This document shows, in pieces, positions 9,202-19,517 of a stretch of 64,000 bases of DNA. How positions within the stretch are numbered: the first letter of the stretch is position 1; every line of letters starts with the position of its first letter. Made by a program: the position numbers and the translations under genes. The stretch is taken from assembly GCF_043195125.1 (NCBI RefSeq), contig NZ_JBAFWR010000004.1; one strand, 5' to 3'. Below the pieces are notes generated by a model. The model had not been told where the DNA came from, searched no databases, and was given only the letters and a program-made list of their open reading frames with translations. Origin of the DNA: NCEH01 sp043195125 (GTDB taxonomy: Bacteria > Pseudomonadota > Alphaproteobacteria > Rhizobiales > Xanthobacteraceae).

Positions 9202-9582
9202 TCAGACGTGCTCGACCGACACCACGCGATAGGTGTGCATCTCCTCGTCCTCGCGAATCGAGACATATTCGCCCGGCGCGAAGGCTTCATCGCCGAAGCG
9301 ATAGCCGGACTCGTCGTCCTCGTCGCCGCTGACATCGTAGCGGAACGCCCAGCTGCCGCCGGGGCGGCGCACCAAATGGCCGATATCGTCCGCCTCGCCC
9401 GGGCGGAAGCGAACCACGCGGCACGCGGCGCGGTTGGCGTGCCAGAGGTCCGCGTCGATGCGGCCGTTCTCATCCAGCGGGGCGACAAAGGAATAGCCGA
9501 AATTGCGGGATCCCTCCGGGTGATCCTTTTCGCGCGCGAGTTCGAGACGGATCTCTCGGAAGGAATGAGGCAGTTGGCTCAT
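9202..9582 (-). CDS. Conserved hypothetical protein, 126 residues
   Basis: A soluble, acidic protein of 126 residues that I do not recognise. It starts MSQLPHSFREIRLELARE and has alternating strands with charged turns (FRPGEADDIGHLVRR, DVSGDEDDESGYRFGD, EYVSIREDEEMHTYRVVSVE), suggesting an all-beta fold. The ATG at 9582 follows a strong GAGGAG; frames extending further upstream lack a site. It stands alone, convergent with the permease. No function can be assigned. Confidence 0.72.
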   Translation of the reverse strand: MSQLPHSFREIRLELAREKDHPEGSRNFGYSFVAPLDENGRIDADLWHANRAACRVVRFRPGEADDIGHLVRRPGGSWAFRYDVSGDEDDESGYRFGDEAFAPGEYVSIREDEEMHTYRVVSVEHV

Positions 9583-9781
9583 AAGCGGTCTCCTCGGGCT
9601 TTGCCCATCGCCGATTCCGGAACGGGCTCCTTTCATGCCGCAGGAAGAAAATAAGCGCCAGTTACGGGCATTCACTTATGGAAAAGTCCGCAATGAATAT
9701 TTTCCGTTCGTTGATCCAGCCCAAGGCGTTCGCGCCCGCACACATTATGATAAACTCTTATATCAGTGCGGAGACGGACCC

Positions 9782-10150
9782 ATGACCGACGCTTCGACTT
9801 TCCCGGACTATACAAAAGCCCTTGCCGATATGTGGCCGACCAAGACGCCGGCGTTCGGCTGGCCGATGGCCGCCGCACGTGTCTATTGGATCGAGCTGCC
9901 GATCGCGATCAACGCCCACCTGCAGCGCTTCGCCACCGCCCAGCTCCAGGAGCAGATGCGCCTGATGAGTGAGATGGCGAAGCCCGATGCCGCCACCTCG
10001 GTGCTCACCAAGGAAGCAGCCTTCCTTCAGCAATCCGCATTCGCCTGGGGCACGGAAGTGCTCGAGATCGTGGAATTGTGCAAGGAGAAGCTGTTGAACC
10101 CCGCCGCCTCGCCTGAAGAAGCGGACGCAGGATATCGTCACGCCGCCTGA
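9782..10150 (+). CDS. Small helical protein, possibly phasin-like
   Basis: A 122-residue, mostly helical protein. The central part (HLQRFATAQLQEQMRLMSEMA, then TKEAAFLQQSAFAWGTEVLEIVELCKEKL) is amphipathic and resembles the phasin-type proteins that coat polyhydroxyalkanoate granules, but the match is by feel only. The ATG at 9782 has GGAG 8 nt upstream; the longer frame from 9635 has no such signal. The 200 bp before it are AT-rich compared with the surroundings and probably carry its promoter. Confidence 0.55.
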   Translation: MTDASTFPDYTKALADMWPTKTPAFGWPMAAARVYWIELPIAINAHLQRFATAQLQEQMRLMSEMAKPDAATSVLTKEAAFLQQSAFAWGTEVLEIVELCKEKLLNPAASPEEADAGYRHAA

Positions 10151-10173
10151 GCCGCGTGACGCGTGAAGGCAAG

Positions 10174-10195
10174 GCCGCGGCACGCTGGCCGCGGC
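10174..10195. terminator. Hairpin between convergent genes
   Basis: GCCGCGG and CCGCGGC pair around an 8-nt loop between the convergent small helical protein and MDR genes. There is no T tract, so termination is only an inference from position. Confidence 0.35.
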
Positions 10196-10217
10196 AGGGA
10201 AGCGTGTGCGCCCCGGT

Positions 10218-11243
10218 TCAGGGGGTGGGGCCGAACCCCTCCAGCACGATCTTACCCCGGGCCCGGCCGCTTTCGAGCATGCGGTGCGCCCGCCGCAGGT
10301 TCTCCGCATTGATCGGACCATAGGTTTCCGCGAGCGTGGTGCGGATTTCGCCCGCATCCACAAGGGCGCTGACCTCGTTGAGGATGGCGTGCTGCGCCTC
10401 CATGTCCGCCGTCTCGAACATCGAGCGGGTGAACATGAGTTCCCAATGCACCGAGACGCTCTTGCGCTTGAAGCCGTTGATGTCCAGCGTCGCAGGATCG
10501 TCGATCAGCGCGAAGCGACCCTGGGGGGCGATCAGCTCCGCGATGGCCCCCAGGTGCTGGTCGGTGTTGGTGGTGGAAAAGACGAAGGCCGGTTCGCCGA
10601 GGCCGAGCCCCTTCACCTGTTCCGCAAGCGGCCTGGAATGATCCACCACATGGTGCGCCCCGAGATCGCGCACCCATTGCTGCGTCTCCGCCCGCGAGGC
10701 GGTGGCGATGACCGTGAGATCGGTAAGCTTGCGGGCCAGTTGCACGGCGATGGAGCCGACCCCGCCGGCGCCGCCGATGATGAGGACCGCGTGCGCCACG
10801 CCCAGCACCGGCTGCGTCACATGAAGGCGATGGAATAGCGTCTCCCACGCAGTCAGGGCCGTCAGGGGCAGGGCGGCCGCCTCCGCCCAGTCGAGCGTGG
10901 CGGGTTTCTTGCCGACGATCCGCTCGTCCACCAGATGGAACTCAGCATTTGTCCCCTGCCGGCCCAAGGCGCCGGCATAGAACACCTCGTCACCCGGCTT
11001 GAAGAAGCTGGCATCCGGCCCGACCTCGACCACGACGCCCGCCGCATCCCAACCCAGCACCTTCCATTCCCCCGCCTCGGGTTCGGCGCGGCGCCGCACC
11101 TTGGTATCCACCGGATTGACCGAGACGGCCCGCACCTCGACCAGCAGATCCCGCCCCGTGGCGGCCGGACGGGGCAGCTCGATGTCGCTCAGGGCCAGGG
11201 GATCGTCGATGGGGAGGGAACGTTGATAGCCGACGGCACGCAT
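10218..11243 (-). CDS. MDR-family NAD(P)-dependent oxidoreductase
   Basis: A 341-residue medium-chain dehydrogenase/reductase of the quinone oxidoreductase/zinc-type ADH-like group. The N-terminal GroES-like domain has VSVNPVDTKVRR and LGWDAAGVVVEVG, and the Rossmann domain has LIIGGAGGVGSIAVQLA near residue 155. The cysteine ligands of structural zinc are absent, so it is probably zinc-free despite the family name. It is divergent from an HxlR regulator 99 bp away, the usual arrangement for redox- or quinone-responsive control of this family. Confidence 0.87.
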   Translation of the reverse strand: MRAVGYQRSLPIDDPLALSDIELPRPAATGRDLLVEVRAVSVNPVDTKVRRRAEPEAGEWKVLGWDAAGVVVEVGPDASFFKPGDEVFYAGALGRQGTNAEFHLVDERIVGKKPATLDWAEAAALPLTALTAWETLFHRLHVTQPVLGVAHAVLIIGGAGGVGSIAVQLARKLTDLTVIATASRAETQQWVRDLGAHHVVDHSRPLAEQVKGLGLGEPAFVFSTTNTDQHLGAIAELIAPQGRFALIDDPATLDINGFKRKSVSVHWELMFTRSMFETADMEAQHAILNEVSALVDAGEIRTTLAETYGPINAENLRRAHRMLESGRARGKIVLEGFGPTP

Positions 11244-11342
11244 GAAAACCTCCAGTTCTGGACTGGCGCTAAAATGCTGAGTACGCTTCTAGGCGCAAGA
11301 ACGCACATAAACCGCCCATAGTGTCGAAAAGGATACCGTGAG

Positions 11343-11714
11343 ATGCCCCGGGTGCGCCACAAGAGCCTCGATTGCAGCCCAGGCTGCGCCGTGGAGGGCA
11401 CGCTCAGCCTGATCGACGGCAAATGGAAGGGTGTGATCCTCTATCATCTGTTCGAGAGCACGCTGCGCTTCAACGAGCTCCGCAAGCGCCTGCCCAACGT
11501 GACCCAGCGCATGCTGACCAATCAATTGCGCGAGCTGGAGGCGCAGGATCTGATCGTGCGGACGGTCTATCCGGTCGTGCCGCCCAAGGTGGAATATTGC
11601 CTGTCGCCCCGCGGCCAGAGCCTGGAGCCGGTGATCATGGCGCTGAAAGCCTGGGGCGATGCCAATCTCGACCTGACAAAACCCGTCGAGACGGAAGGCG
11701 CGGCAGCCGCCTGA
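11343..11714 (+). CDS. HxlR-family transcriptional regulator
   Basis: A 123-residue winged-helix regulator. The recognisable core is GTLSLIDGKWKGVILYHL, FNELRKRLPNVTQRMLTNQL and the wing region VYPVVPPKVEYCLSPRG. Cysteines C11 and C15 precede the DNA-binding domain, a position where HxlR/QorR proteins commonly carry a redox- or quinone-sensing cysteine. It is transcribed away from the MDR oxidoreductase gene, so repression of that gene from the shared 99-bp intergenic region is likely. Confidence 0.9.
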   Translation: MPRVRHKSLDCSPGCAVEGTLSLIDGKWKGVILYHLFESTLRFNELRKRLPNVTQRMLTNQLRELEAQDLIVRTVYPVVPPKVEYCLSPRGQSLEPVIMALKAWGDANLDLTKPVETEGAAAA

Positions 11715-11717
11715 GCC

Positions 11718-11802
11718 TGGTGCGGACGGCGGGACTCGAACCCGCACGCCTTACGGCGCAAGATTTTAAGTCTCGTGCGTCTACCGATTCCGCCACGTCC
11801 GC
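11718..11802 (-). tRNA. tRNA-Leu (anticodon TAA)
   Basis: On the minus strand the 85-nt sequence begins GCGGACG, pairs with CGTCCGC at the 3' end, has discriminator A and an encoded CCA. The anticodon loop is ACTTAAAAT with anticodon TAA. The long variable arm (GCGCCGTAAGGCGT) and D-loop GGCGGAATCGGTAGACGC are those of a class II leucine tRNA, and the T loop is GGTTCGAGTCC. Confidence 0.97.
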
Positions 11803-11870
11803 CTTCAGGAGCGCGGACCTTATGCGAGACCTTGGGCCGGGACAACAGCCGCAGCGGCCGGCGGCGCGCT

Positions 11871-12266
11871 TCAGGCGCGGCCTTCCAGCTGCTCGGTGGT
11901 GACGGGCGTGATGGCGACCGACTCGCCGCAGCCGCAGGCCGAGGTCTGGTTCGGATTGTTGAACACGAACTGGGCCGACATCTTGTCGGTCTTGAAGTCC
12001 ATCTCGGTGCCGAGCAGGAACAGGATCGCCTTAGGATCGACGATCACCTTCACGCCCTTATCCTCCACTACCTCGTCGCGCGGGGTGATTTCCGGCGCGT
12101 AATCAAGGGTGTAGGACATGCCGGCGCAGCCGCCGTTCTTGACCCCCACGCGCACGGCTTCCGCCGGCGGTTGCGAACGCGCCATGATCTCGCGGATACG
12201 TTCGGCGGCGGCATCGGTGATGCGCATAACGGGCGGGCGGGGACGAAGGGCAGCCATTTTCTTCAA
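11871..12266 (-). CDS. sufA: A-type Fe-S carrier protein (SufA/IscA family)
   Basis: A 131-residue A-type carrier that receives and passes on Fe-S clusters. The three cluster-binding cysteines are present: one in NGGCAGMSYTLDYA and two in the C-terminal SACGCGESV. It lies on the same strand as the suf operon but is separated from sufT by the oppositely oriented transporter gene and by the VOC gene, so it needs its own promoter. The start could be 12266 (MKKMAALRP) or 12257 (MAALRP). Confidence 0.92.
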   Translation of the reverse strand: MKKMAALRPRPPVMRITDAAAERIREIMARSQPPAEAVRVGVKNGGCAGMSYTLDYAPEITPRDEVVEDKGVKVIVDPKAILFLLGTEMDFKTDKMSAQFVFNNPNQTSACGCGESVAITPVTTEQLEGRA

Positions 12267-12420
12267 AACTCCGAACCACGCCGGTTCAAGGCCGGCGGAT
12301 AAGTGCCCTTAAAATGGGGTACCCCGGCGCTCCCGGCAAGTGCCGTGCGCGCGGAGCCCGCAAGCCCCATGCAACCGAAACCGTGCGCGGGCGTTCAGCT
12401 TGGCAATAAGGAGCCCAAGC

Positions 12421-13425
12421 ATGGCGGTACGCAAGGCGGCGAACGGGACGCAGGACGAGGCCGTAGACCACCCGCTGGAGGACGACGCGCCCAAGGATCT
12501 CACCGCGCAGGACCATGCGCAGGTGGAGGAGCATCGCAACCTGCGACCGCTCGCGGTCTATGAGGTGATCCGCCGCGAGGGCGTCGAGGAATTGCGCCGG
12601 CCGGTGGCGAGCCTGTGGTGGTCGGGGCTCGCGGCCGGGCTCTCCATCGGCTTTTCGGTGGTGGCCGAGGGCGCATTGCATGCCCACCTGCCCGATGCGC
12701 CCTGGCGGCCGATCATCGAGAGCATCGGCTATTCGCTCGGCTTCCTGATCGTGATTCTCGGGCGCTACCAGCTCTTTACCGAAATCACGCTCACCGCCGT
12801 CCTGCCCGTTCTGGCCGATCCGACCCGCGCCGCCTTGGCGGCGCTTGCCCGCATATGGGGCGTGGTGTTCGCCGCCAACATGGTGGGCACGGCGATCTTC
12901 GCCGCCCTGCTCTCCACCCGCGTGATCCTGCCGGCGGAGATCGACGCCGGGATCCTCGCCCTGTCGCGGGAACTGGCGACTCTCACCCCCACCGATGCGC
13001 TGGTGCGCGGCATTGTCGCCGGCTGGCTAATCGCTACCGTGGCCTGGCTGCTGCCGAGCGCGGAGCATTCGCGCGTCATCATCATCGTCGCGCTCACCGG
13101 CCTGATCTCGCTGCTTCAGCTCTCCCACGTGGTTTCGGGGTCGGTGGAGATCTTCTATCTCACGGCGCTCGGCGAAATCGGCATCGGCAAGGCCCTCGGC
13201 GGGTTCATCCTGCCTTTGCTGGTGGGCAACATGATCGGCGGATCGGCCTTGTTCGCGCTGCTCGCCTACGGGCAGGTGAAGGACGAAATGAAGGACGATG
13301 AGACAGCATCGCCCTCGGCCGGTTCCCCCAAGCCGGCGCCCGGCCAGAGGGGAAAGGAAAAGCCCGTTTTGCCTAATCCGGCACGAAAGCCCGAGAAAAA
13401 TGTTTCACGTGAAACAATGGCTTAG
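12421..13425 (+). CDS. Formate/nitrite transporter (FNT) family protein
   Basis: A 334-residue membrane protein of the FNT family of pentameric anion channels for formate, nitrite or similar monocarboxylates. About 55 hydrophilic residues precede the first helix (SLWWSGLAAGLSIGFSVVAE). Later segments include GRYQLFTEITLTAVLPVL, VVFAANMVGTAIFAALL and GEIGIGKALGGFILPLLVGN. The C-terminal 50 residues are a hydrophilic Pro/Lys-rich tail. The ATG at 12421 has AAGGAG 7 nt upstream. The last codons carry a parS site, which constrains the tail sequence (KNVSRETMA). Confidence 0.88.
   Translation: MAVRKAANGTQDEAVDHPLEDDAPKDLTAQDHAQVEEHRNLRPLAVYEVIRREGVEELRRPVASLWWSGLAAGLSIGFSVVAEGALHAHLPDAPWRPIIESIGYSLGFLIVILGRYQLFTEITLTAVLPVLADPTRAALAALARIWGVVFAANMVGTAIFAALLSTRVILPAEIDAGILALSRELATLTPTDALVRGIVAGWLIATVAWLLPSAEHSRVIIIVALTGLISLLQLSHVVSGSVEIFYLTALGEIGIGKALGGFILPLLVGNMIGGSALFALLAYGQVKDEMKDDETASPSAGSPKPAPGQRGKEKPVLPNPARKPEKNVSRETMA
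13401..13416. promoter_or_regulatory. parS centromere site (ParB binding)
   Basis: The 16-mer TGTTTCACGTGAAACA is a perfect palindrome identical to the chromosomal parS sequence bound by ParB in Caulobacter and many other bacteria. It is embedded in frame in the last codons of the FNT transporter gene. Chromosomal parS sites cluster around the replication origin, so this suggests the window lies in the origin-proximal part of the chromosome. I saw no second copy, but I could not search exhaustively. Confidence 0.88.
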
Positions 13426-13549
13426 CGCAGACGAATAGCGGTTTCGTGGGGCGTCTCCGTGCCTTTCCGGCACACCAAACCGGGATTTCGCCCCAACGTT
13501 CGGGCGAACTTCGGCAACGCGGAATCCGCGCCGTACATCTACGCTTGCG

Positions 13550-14002
13550 TCAATAGTTCGGCCACAGGCCCGGCGTGGCAAGTTCGAGCAGGGTGCCGTC
13601 GGGATCGCGGAAATAGAGGCTGACGCCGCCCTTGGGCCAGCGCATCTCGCCCTCGATGGGAACGCCGTGGCGGGCAAGATGGGCGCGCCAGGCATCGAGC
13701 GCTTCGGCGGCGATGGCGATGGCGATGTGCGCGCGCCCTGCCGCATCGTGGGGCGGAATGGTGCCGCCCGGCAGCGCCAGCGTCTCGTTCGCGGCGCCAC
13801 GCTTGAACAGCAGCAGCACCGTGCCGCCGAGGGCATAGGCGCGGAACCGCGCGTCGGCCAGCATGGGCGAAAGGCCCATCACCCTTTCATAGAAGGCGCC
13901 CGCGCGGGCGAGATCGTCCACATACAGGCCGGTTTCCAGCACCGGCCCCAAGGGCGGCGCGGCCGCGGATGTAACGGGTGGCGCGGTCGTCTCGCCGGCC
14001 AC
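13550..14002 (-). CDS. VOC (glyoxalase/dioxygenase) family protein
   Basis: A 150-residue single-unit vicinal oxygen chelate protein. It begins, after a Pro/Ala-rich leader, with the first beta-alpha module (VLETGLYVDDLARAGAFYER, VMGLSPMLAD) and ends with the second (VSLYFRDPDGTLLELATPGLW), in which the glutamate is a usual metal ligand. Substrate unknown. It starts only 6 bp after the sufT stop codon on the same strand, so it is probably co-transcribed with the suf genes. Confidence 0.82.
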   Translation of the reverse strand: MAGETTAPPVTSAAAPPLGPVLETGLYVDDLARAGAFYERVMGLSPMLADARFRAYALGGTVLLLFKRGAANETLALPGGTIPPHDAAGRAHIAIAIAAEALDAWRAHLARHGVPIEGEMRWPKGGVSLYFRDPDGTLLELATPGLWPNY

Positions 14003-14008
14003 CGCCGC

Positions 14009-14383
14009 TCACCACAGATTGAGGGTGGCGCGCGCTTCTTCCGACATGCGGCCCTGGTCCCAGGGCGGGTCGAAGGTGATTTCCACCGTGACGCCGCCGA
14101 CGCCTTCCACCGTGTTCACGGCGTTTTCCACCATGCCCGGCAGTTCGGCCGCCGAAGGGCAATTGGGGGTGGTCAGCGTCATCTCCACCGCGACCGAGCG
14201 GTCGTCGGCGATGTCCACCTTGTAGATCAGGCCCAGCTCGTAAATATCGACCGGGATTTCGGGATCGTAGACGGTCTTCATGGCCGCGACGATGTCGTCG
14301 GTGAGACGCGCCAGTTCATCCTCGGGAATCGTGGATTTGATTTCCGGGGCGTTCGGGGTGTCGTTAAGCGCCGTTTCCGTCAT
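14009..14383 (-). CDS. sufT: SUF system protein SufT (MIP18/DUF59 family)
   Basis: A 124-residue member of the DUF59/MIP18 family that assists Fe-S cluster maturation. The core has VYDPEIPVDIYELGLIYKVDI and the conserved cysteine motif LTTPNCPSAAELPG, followed by VTVEITFDPPWDQGRMSEEA. Its ATG overlaps the sufS stop codon (ATGA at 14380-14383), a tight coupling within the suf operon. Confidence 0.93.
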   Translation of the reverse strand: MTETALNDTPNAPEIKSTIPEDELARLTDDIVAAMKTVYDPEIPVDIYELGLIYKVDIADDRSVAVEMTLTTPNCPSAAELPGMVENAVNTVEGVGGVTVEITFDPPWDQGRMSEEARATLNLW

Positions 14384-15627
14384 GCGAACAGATCCTGCGC
14401 CTTCAGCAAGGCCGCCGCAAGGCGGTCCACATCGGCGCGCGTGTTGTAGAGGGCGAGTGAAGCCCGGCAGGTGGCCGTCGTGTCATATCGGGCCAGAAGC
14501 GGCTGAGCGCAATGGGTTCCCGCACGCACCGCGACACCATAGCGGTCCAGCACGGTGGCGACGTCATGGGGATGGGCATTCTTCATCTCGAACGAGATGA
14601 TGGCGCCCTTGTTCGCCGCCGTGCCGATGATGCGCAGGCTGTTCATGGCGCCGAGCACCTCGTGGGCATAAGCGGAAAGTTCGCGCTCGTGCGCCTCGAT
14701 GCGCTCGCGGCCGAGCGAGGTCATATAGTCCAGCGCCGCGCCGAGGCCGATGGCCTGGACGATGGGCGGCGTGCCCGCTTCGAAGCGGTGCGGCGGGGCG
14801 GCGTAGGTCACGCGGTCCTCGCTCACCTCGCGGATCATCTCGCCGCCGCCCTCATAGGGCGGCATCTGGGCGAGCAGGTCGAGCTTGCCGTAGAGGATGC
14901 CGATGCCGGTGGGCCCATAGAGCTTGTGGCCGGTGACCGCGAAGAAATCCACGTCCAGGTCGCGCACGTCCACCGGCATGTGGACCGAGCTCTGGCACCC
15001 ATCCACCACCACTTTCGCGCCCACCGCATGGGCGGCGCGGGCGATCTCCTTGATGGGCGTCACCGTGCCGAGCACGTTGGACATCTGGGTGATGGCGACG
15101 ATCTTGGTGCGCGGGGTCAGAAGCTGCTCGAACGCCTCGAAATCGAACGAACCGTCCTCGCGCACCGGCGCCCATTTGATGATTGCGCCCTTGCGCTCGC
15201 GCAGGAAGTTCCAGGGCACGATGTTGGAATGGTGCTCCATGATGGAGAGCACGATCTCGTCGCCCGCCTCAATCGACTGGCCGAGCGAACTCGCCACCGT
15301 GTTCAGCGAACCGGTGCCGGAGCGGGTGAAGATGATTTCGTCAATGCTGGCGGCATTGAAGAAGGCGCGGATGGTCTCGCGCGCCGCCTCATAGGCTTCC
15401 GTCGCCGCATTGGCGAGATAATGCAGCCCGCGATGGACGTTGGAATATTCGAACTCATAAGCATGGCGCATCCGGTCCAGCACCTGCGCCGGCTTCTGGG
15501 CCGAGGCGGCATTGTCCAGATAGCTCAGGGGGTGGCCATTCACCTCCATCGACAGCACGCGGAAATCGGCGCGCACCTTCTCGACGTCATAGGTGCCGTT
15601 GGCCACTGCGGGATGCGTCTTCGTCAT
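14380..15627 (-). CDS. sufS: Cysteine desulfurase SufS
   Basis: PLP-dependent group II cysteine desulfurase (415 residues) that provides sulfur for Fe-S assembly. The PLP lysine is in AVTGHKLYGPTG, and the persulfide cysteine is in VRAGTHCAQPLL, the RxGxHCA signature of the SufS group. MTKTHPAVANGTYDV at 15627 is taken as the start because AAGGA lies at a good distance; a start at 15636 would leave the ribosome site too close. It is followed by sufT with a 4-base overlap. Confidence 0.95.
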   Translation of the reverse strand: MTKTHPAVANGTYDVEKVRADFRVLSMEVNGHPLSYLDNAASAQKPAQVLDRMRHAYEFEYSNVHRGLHYLANAATEAYEAARETIRAFFNAASIDEIIFTRSGTGSLNTVASSLGQSIEAGDEIVLSIMEHHSNIVPWNFLRERKGAIIKWAPVREDGSFDFEAFEQLLTPRTKIVAITQMSNVLGTVTPIKEIARAAHAVGAKVVVDGCQSSVHMPVDVRDLDVDFFAVTGHKLYGPTGIGILYGKLDLLAQMPPYEGGGEMIREVSEDRVTYAAPPHRFEAGTPPIVQAIGLGAALDYMTSLGRERIEAHERELSAYAHEVLGAMNSLRIIGTAANKGAIISFEMKNAHPHDVATVLDRYGVAVRAGTHCAQPLLARYDTTATCRASLALYNTRADVDRLAAALLKAQDLFA

Positions 15628-15652
15628 TCGGATCATTCCTTGCCACACATCT

Positions 15653-15676
15653 CCCTCTCCCGCTGGCGAGAGAGGG
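15653..15676. repeat. Palindromic intergenic repeat, copy 1
   Basis: An imperfect hairpin of the form CCCTCTCCCGCTGGCGAGAGAGGG between sufD and sufS. It belongs with the copies at 15744 and 21891 (shared arms CCCTCTCCCG and GCGGGAGAGGG). Confidence 0.6.
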
Positions 15677-15743
15677 TTGGGGAAGGGGCACTTCGGACCG
15701 CGCCGCCGATCCCGAAACGCGCCGCACCTTCCTCCGTCCCTCG

Positions 15744-15767
15744 CCCTCCCCCGCACGCGGGAGAGGG
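15744..15767. repeat. Palindromic intergenic repeat, copy 2
   Basis: CCCTCCCCCGCACGCGGGAGAGGG, 68 bp from copy 1, with the two copies arranged as a pair. Such paired GC-rich hairpins between operon genes may stabilise or process the mRNA; the function is not shown by sequence. Confidence 0.6.
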
Positions 15768-15809
15768 AGTCATGGTGTTTCCCGCACGCGAGAGCGAACC
15801 AGGCCCAGC

Positions 15810-17150
15810 TTACCCCGCCCGCTTCTTCAGCCAGGCCTCGGCACGGGCGATCAGGCTGTCGCGCAGATCGTCGTTTTCCACGAATTCCAGCGCCTCGCCC
15901 ACGAACGCCTGGATCAGCATGGCCTCGGCTTCCTTGGCCGGGATGCCGCGCGCCTTGAGGTAGAACAGCAGGTCCTCGTCGAGATCGCCCGCCGTCGCGC
16001 CGTGGCCGCACTGCACATCGTCGGCGAAGATCTCAAGCTCGGGCTTGTTGTCCATCTCGGCGGTCTCGCCGAGCAGGAGCGCCTGGCTCATCATGCGCCC
16101 GTCGGTCTTCTGCGCGTCGGGGCGCACCACGATCTTGCCCTGGAACACGCCGTGGCTCTCGTCCGCCAGCACGGTCTTGAACAATTCGCGGCTCTCGCAA
16201 TGGGCCACCGCATGGTCCAGCAGAAGCGTCACGTCCGCATGCTGGCGGCCCTTCAGCAGGGTGACGCCGCGCAGGCCGACCTGCGAATGGGTGCCGGAAA
16301 AGCGCCCATAGACGCTGAGCCGCGCCGCCTGCGCGCCCGAGGTCAGGCCGAACGTGTGGAACCGCACGTCCCGGCCGATGTCGGCCATGAAGGTGCCGAG
16401 GTGGAGCGCCTTGTCGCCCTCCTCCTGGAGACGCACGTAATCGAGATGGCTTTCGTCGCCGGCGAACACCTCGATGGCGTCGTTCGCCTGATAGGGCACG
16501 CCGTCGCGGCCCTGGAAGCTCTCGATCAGCGTGACGCCGGCGCCCACGCCCACATCCAGCAGGCTGCGGGAATAGGTGGCGGCCGCATCGTCCAGGGTGA
16601 ACACGTGGGCGATATGGAGCGGCCGCGCGATCCGCGCGCCGTCCGCCACATGGATCACCACGCCTTCGCCGAGGAAGGCGGTGTTGAGCGCGAGCGCGCC
16701 GTCATAGCGCTGCGGCGCGAGCGTGCCGAGCTTCTCGACCGCTCCATGCCCCTTGGCGATGGCGCTGCCGAGCGGCATGACGGAGAGGCCGGGTTCCAGG
16801 CCGACCAGATCCGAATGCTGGCGATCCAGCACGCCATTGACGAACAGGATGCGGCGCGCGCCGGGGAAGGTGATGGCGCGCAGATGCCCTTCCGCCGCGG
16901 CGCTATCGGAGATCTGCGTGACCGGGGCGAAGGCCTCGCGCAGCAAAGCGCGCAGGTCGGTATATTTCCACTCCTCCACCCGGCGATGCGGCAAGCCGTT
17001 CTCGCGGAACGACGCGAGCGCGGCTTCGCGCACCTCGCCGAGGCGGGCGGCGAGTGGGCCGCTGAGAGCGTCCTGCGCCACGCGCCCGTCGAGGGTCGCG
17101 AGCAATTGGTCTTCGGCGGCCGTTCGGACCGGCTGGTTATGGATGGTCAT
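15810..17150 (-). CDS. sufD: Fe-S cluster assembly protein SufD
   Basis: A 446-residue SufD, partner of SufB and SufC in the scaffold that builds Fe-S clusters. The right-handed beta-helix core is seen in SLLDVGVGAGVTLIESFQG, FGLTSGAQAARLSVYGRFSG and SRELFKTVLADESHGVFQG. The C-terminal helical domain has DEDLLFYLKARGIPAKEAEAM, a SufB/SufD family hallmark (given to 20 residues: DEDLLFYLKARGIPAKEAEA). It begins 10 bp after the sufC stop. Confidence 0.93.
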   Translation of the reverse strand: MTIHNQPVRTAAEDQLLATLDGRVAQDALSGPLAARLGEVREAALASFRENGLPHRRVEEWKYTDLRALLREAFAPVTQISDSAAAEGHLRAITFPGARRILFVNGVLDRQHSDLVGLEPGLSVMPLGSAIAKGHGAVEKLGTLAPQRYDGALALNTAFLGEGVVIHVADGARIARPLHIAHVFTLDDAAATYSRSLLDVGVGAGVTLIESFQGRDGVPYQANDAIEVFAGDESHLDYVRLQEEGDKALHLGTFMADIGRDVRFHTFGLTSGAQAARLSVYGRFSGTHSQVGLRGVTLLKGRQHADVTLLLDHAVAHCESRELFKTVLADESHGVFQGKIVVRPDAQKTDGRMMSQALLLGETAEMDNKPELEIFADDVQCGHGATAGDLDEDLLFYLKARGIPAKEAEAMLIQAFVGEALEFVENDDLRDSLIARAEAWLKKRAG

Positions 17151-17160
17151 GCTGCGATCC

Positions 17161-17916
17161 TCACGCCGCGTCCTGGCCGTAGCCGGCGTAGCCGGAGGCT
17201 TCCAGCTCGTGCGCCAGTTCCTTGCCGCCGGTCCGCACGATGCGGCCCTTGTGCATCACGTGCACCACGTCCGGCACGATATGGTCCAGCAGGCGCTGGT
17301 AATGGGTGATGACCACCATGCCGCGCTCAGGCGAGCGCAGGGCGTTCACGCCCTCGGACACCACCTTCAGCGCGTCGATATCGAGCCCGGAATCGGTCTC
17401 GTCGAGGATGCAGACCTTCGGCTGGAGCAGGGTCATCTGCAGGATTTCGTTGCGCTTCTTCTCGCCGCCGGAGAAGCCCACGTTCACCCCGCGCCGGAGC
17501 ATCTCCTGGCTGATGCCGAGATGGCCGGCCTTCTCCTTCACCAGGCGCAGGAATTCGGGGGTGGAGAGTTCCTCTTCCCCGCGCGCCTTGCGCTGCGCGT
17601 TCAGCGCCGTGCGCAGGAAGGTCATGGTGGCGACGCCGGGGATCTCGATGGGATATTGGAACGCCAGGAACAGGCCGGCGGCGGCACGCTCTTCCGGCGC
17701 CATGTCCAGCAGGTCCAGCCCGTCCAGCAGCGCTTCGCCCGCGGTGACCTCATAGTCCGGCTTGCCGGCGAGGACGTAGGACAGCGTGGACTTGCCGGAG
17801 CCGTTCGGCCCCATGATGGCATGCACCTCGCCGGCGTTCACCGTGAGGTTGAGGCCCTTGAGGATCTCGTTGTCGTCGATGCGGGCGTGCAGATTTTTGA
17901 TTTCGAGCAAAGCCAT
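17161..17916 (-). CDS. sufC: Fe-S cluster assembly ATPase SufC
   Basis: ABC-type ATPase of 251 residues that drives conformational change in the SufBCD scaffold. It has Walker A GPNGSGKST, a Q-loop (AFQYPIEIPG), the SufC-type signature FSGGEKKRNEI, Walker B CILDETDSGLD and the switch histidine VITHYQRLL. The ATG at 17916 (MALLEIKNL) matches the family start; an ATG at 17928 would add METI. The order sufB-sufC-sufD-sufS-sufT is typical of this order of bacteria. Confidence 0.95.
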   Translation of the reverse strand: MALLEIKNLHARIDDNEILKGLNLTVNAGEVHAIMGPNGSGKSTLSYVLAGKPDYEVTAGEALLDGLDLLDMAPEERAAAGLFLAFQYPIEIPGVATMTFLRTALNAQRKARGEEELSTPEFLRLVKEKAGHLGISQEMLRRGVNVGFSGGEKKRNEILQMTLLQPKVCILDETDSGLDIDALKVVSEGVNALRSPERGMVVITHYQRLLDHIVPDVVHVMHKGRIVRTGGKELAHELEASGYAGYGQDAA

Positions 17917-18047
17917 GATCGTTTCCATTCGTCAGACTGCGGCGGCCGGAATCCGCGAGGCGTCTTCGGCCTCGCGCGGAACGGCGCCGCGACATTTCGG
18001 GTCGGGAGCGCGGCCGCGCCCCGCATCCGGGGCACGGCGGGCGGGCG

Positions 18048-19517
<1,470 letters not shown>

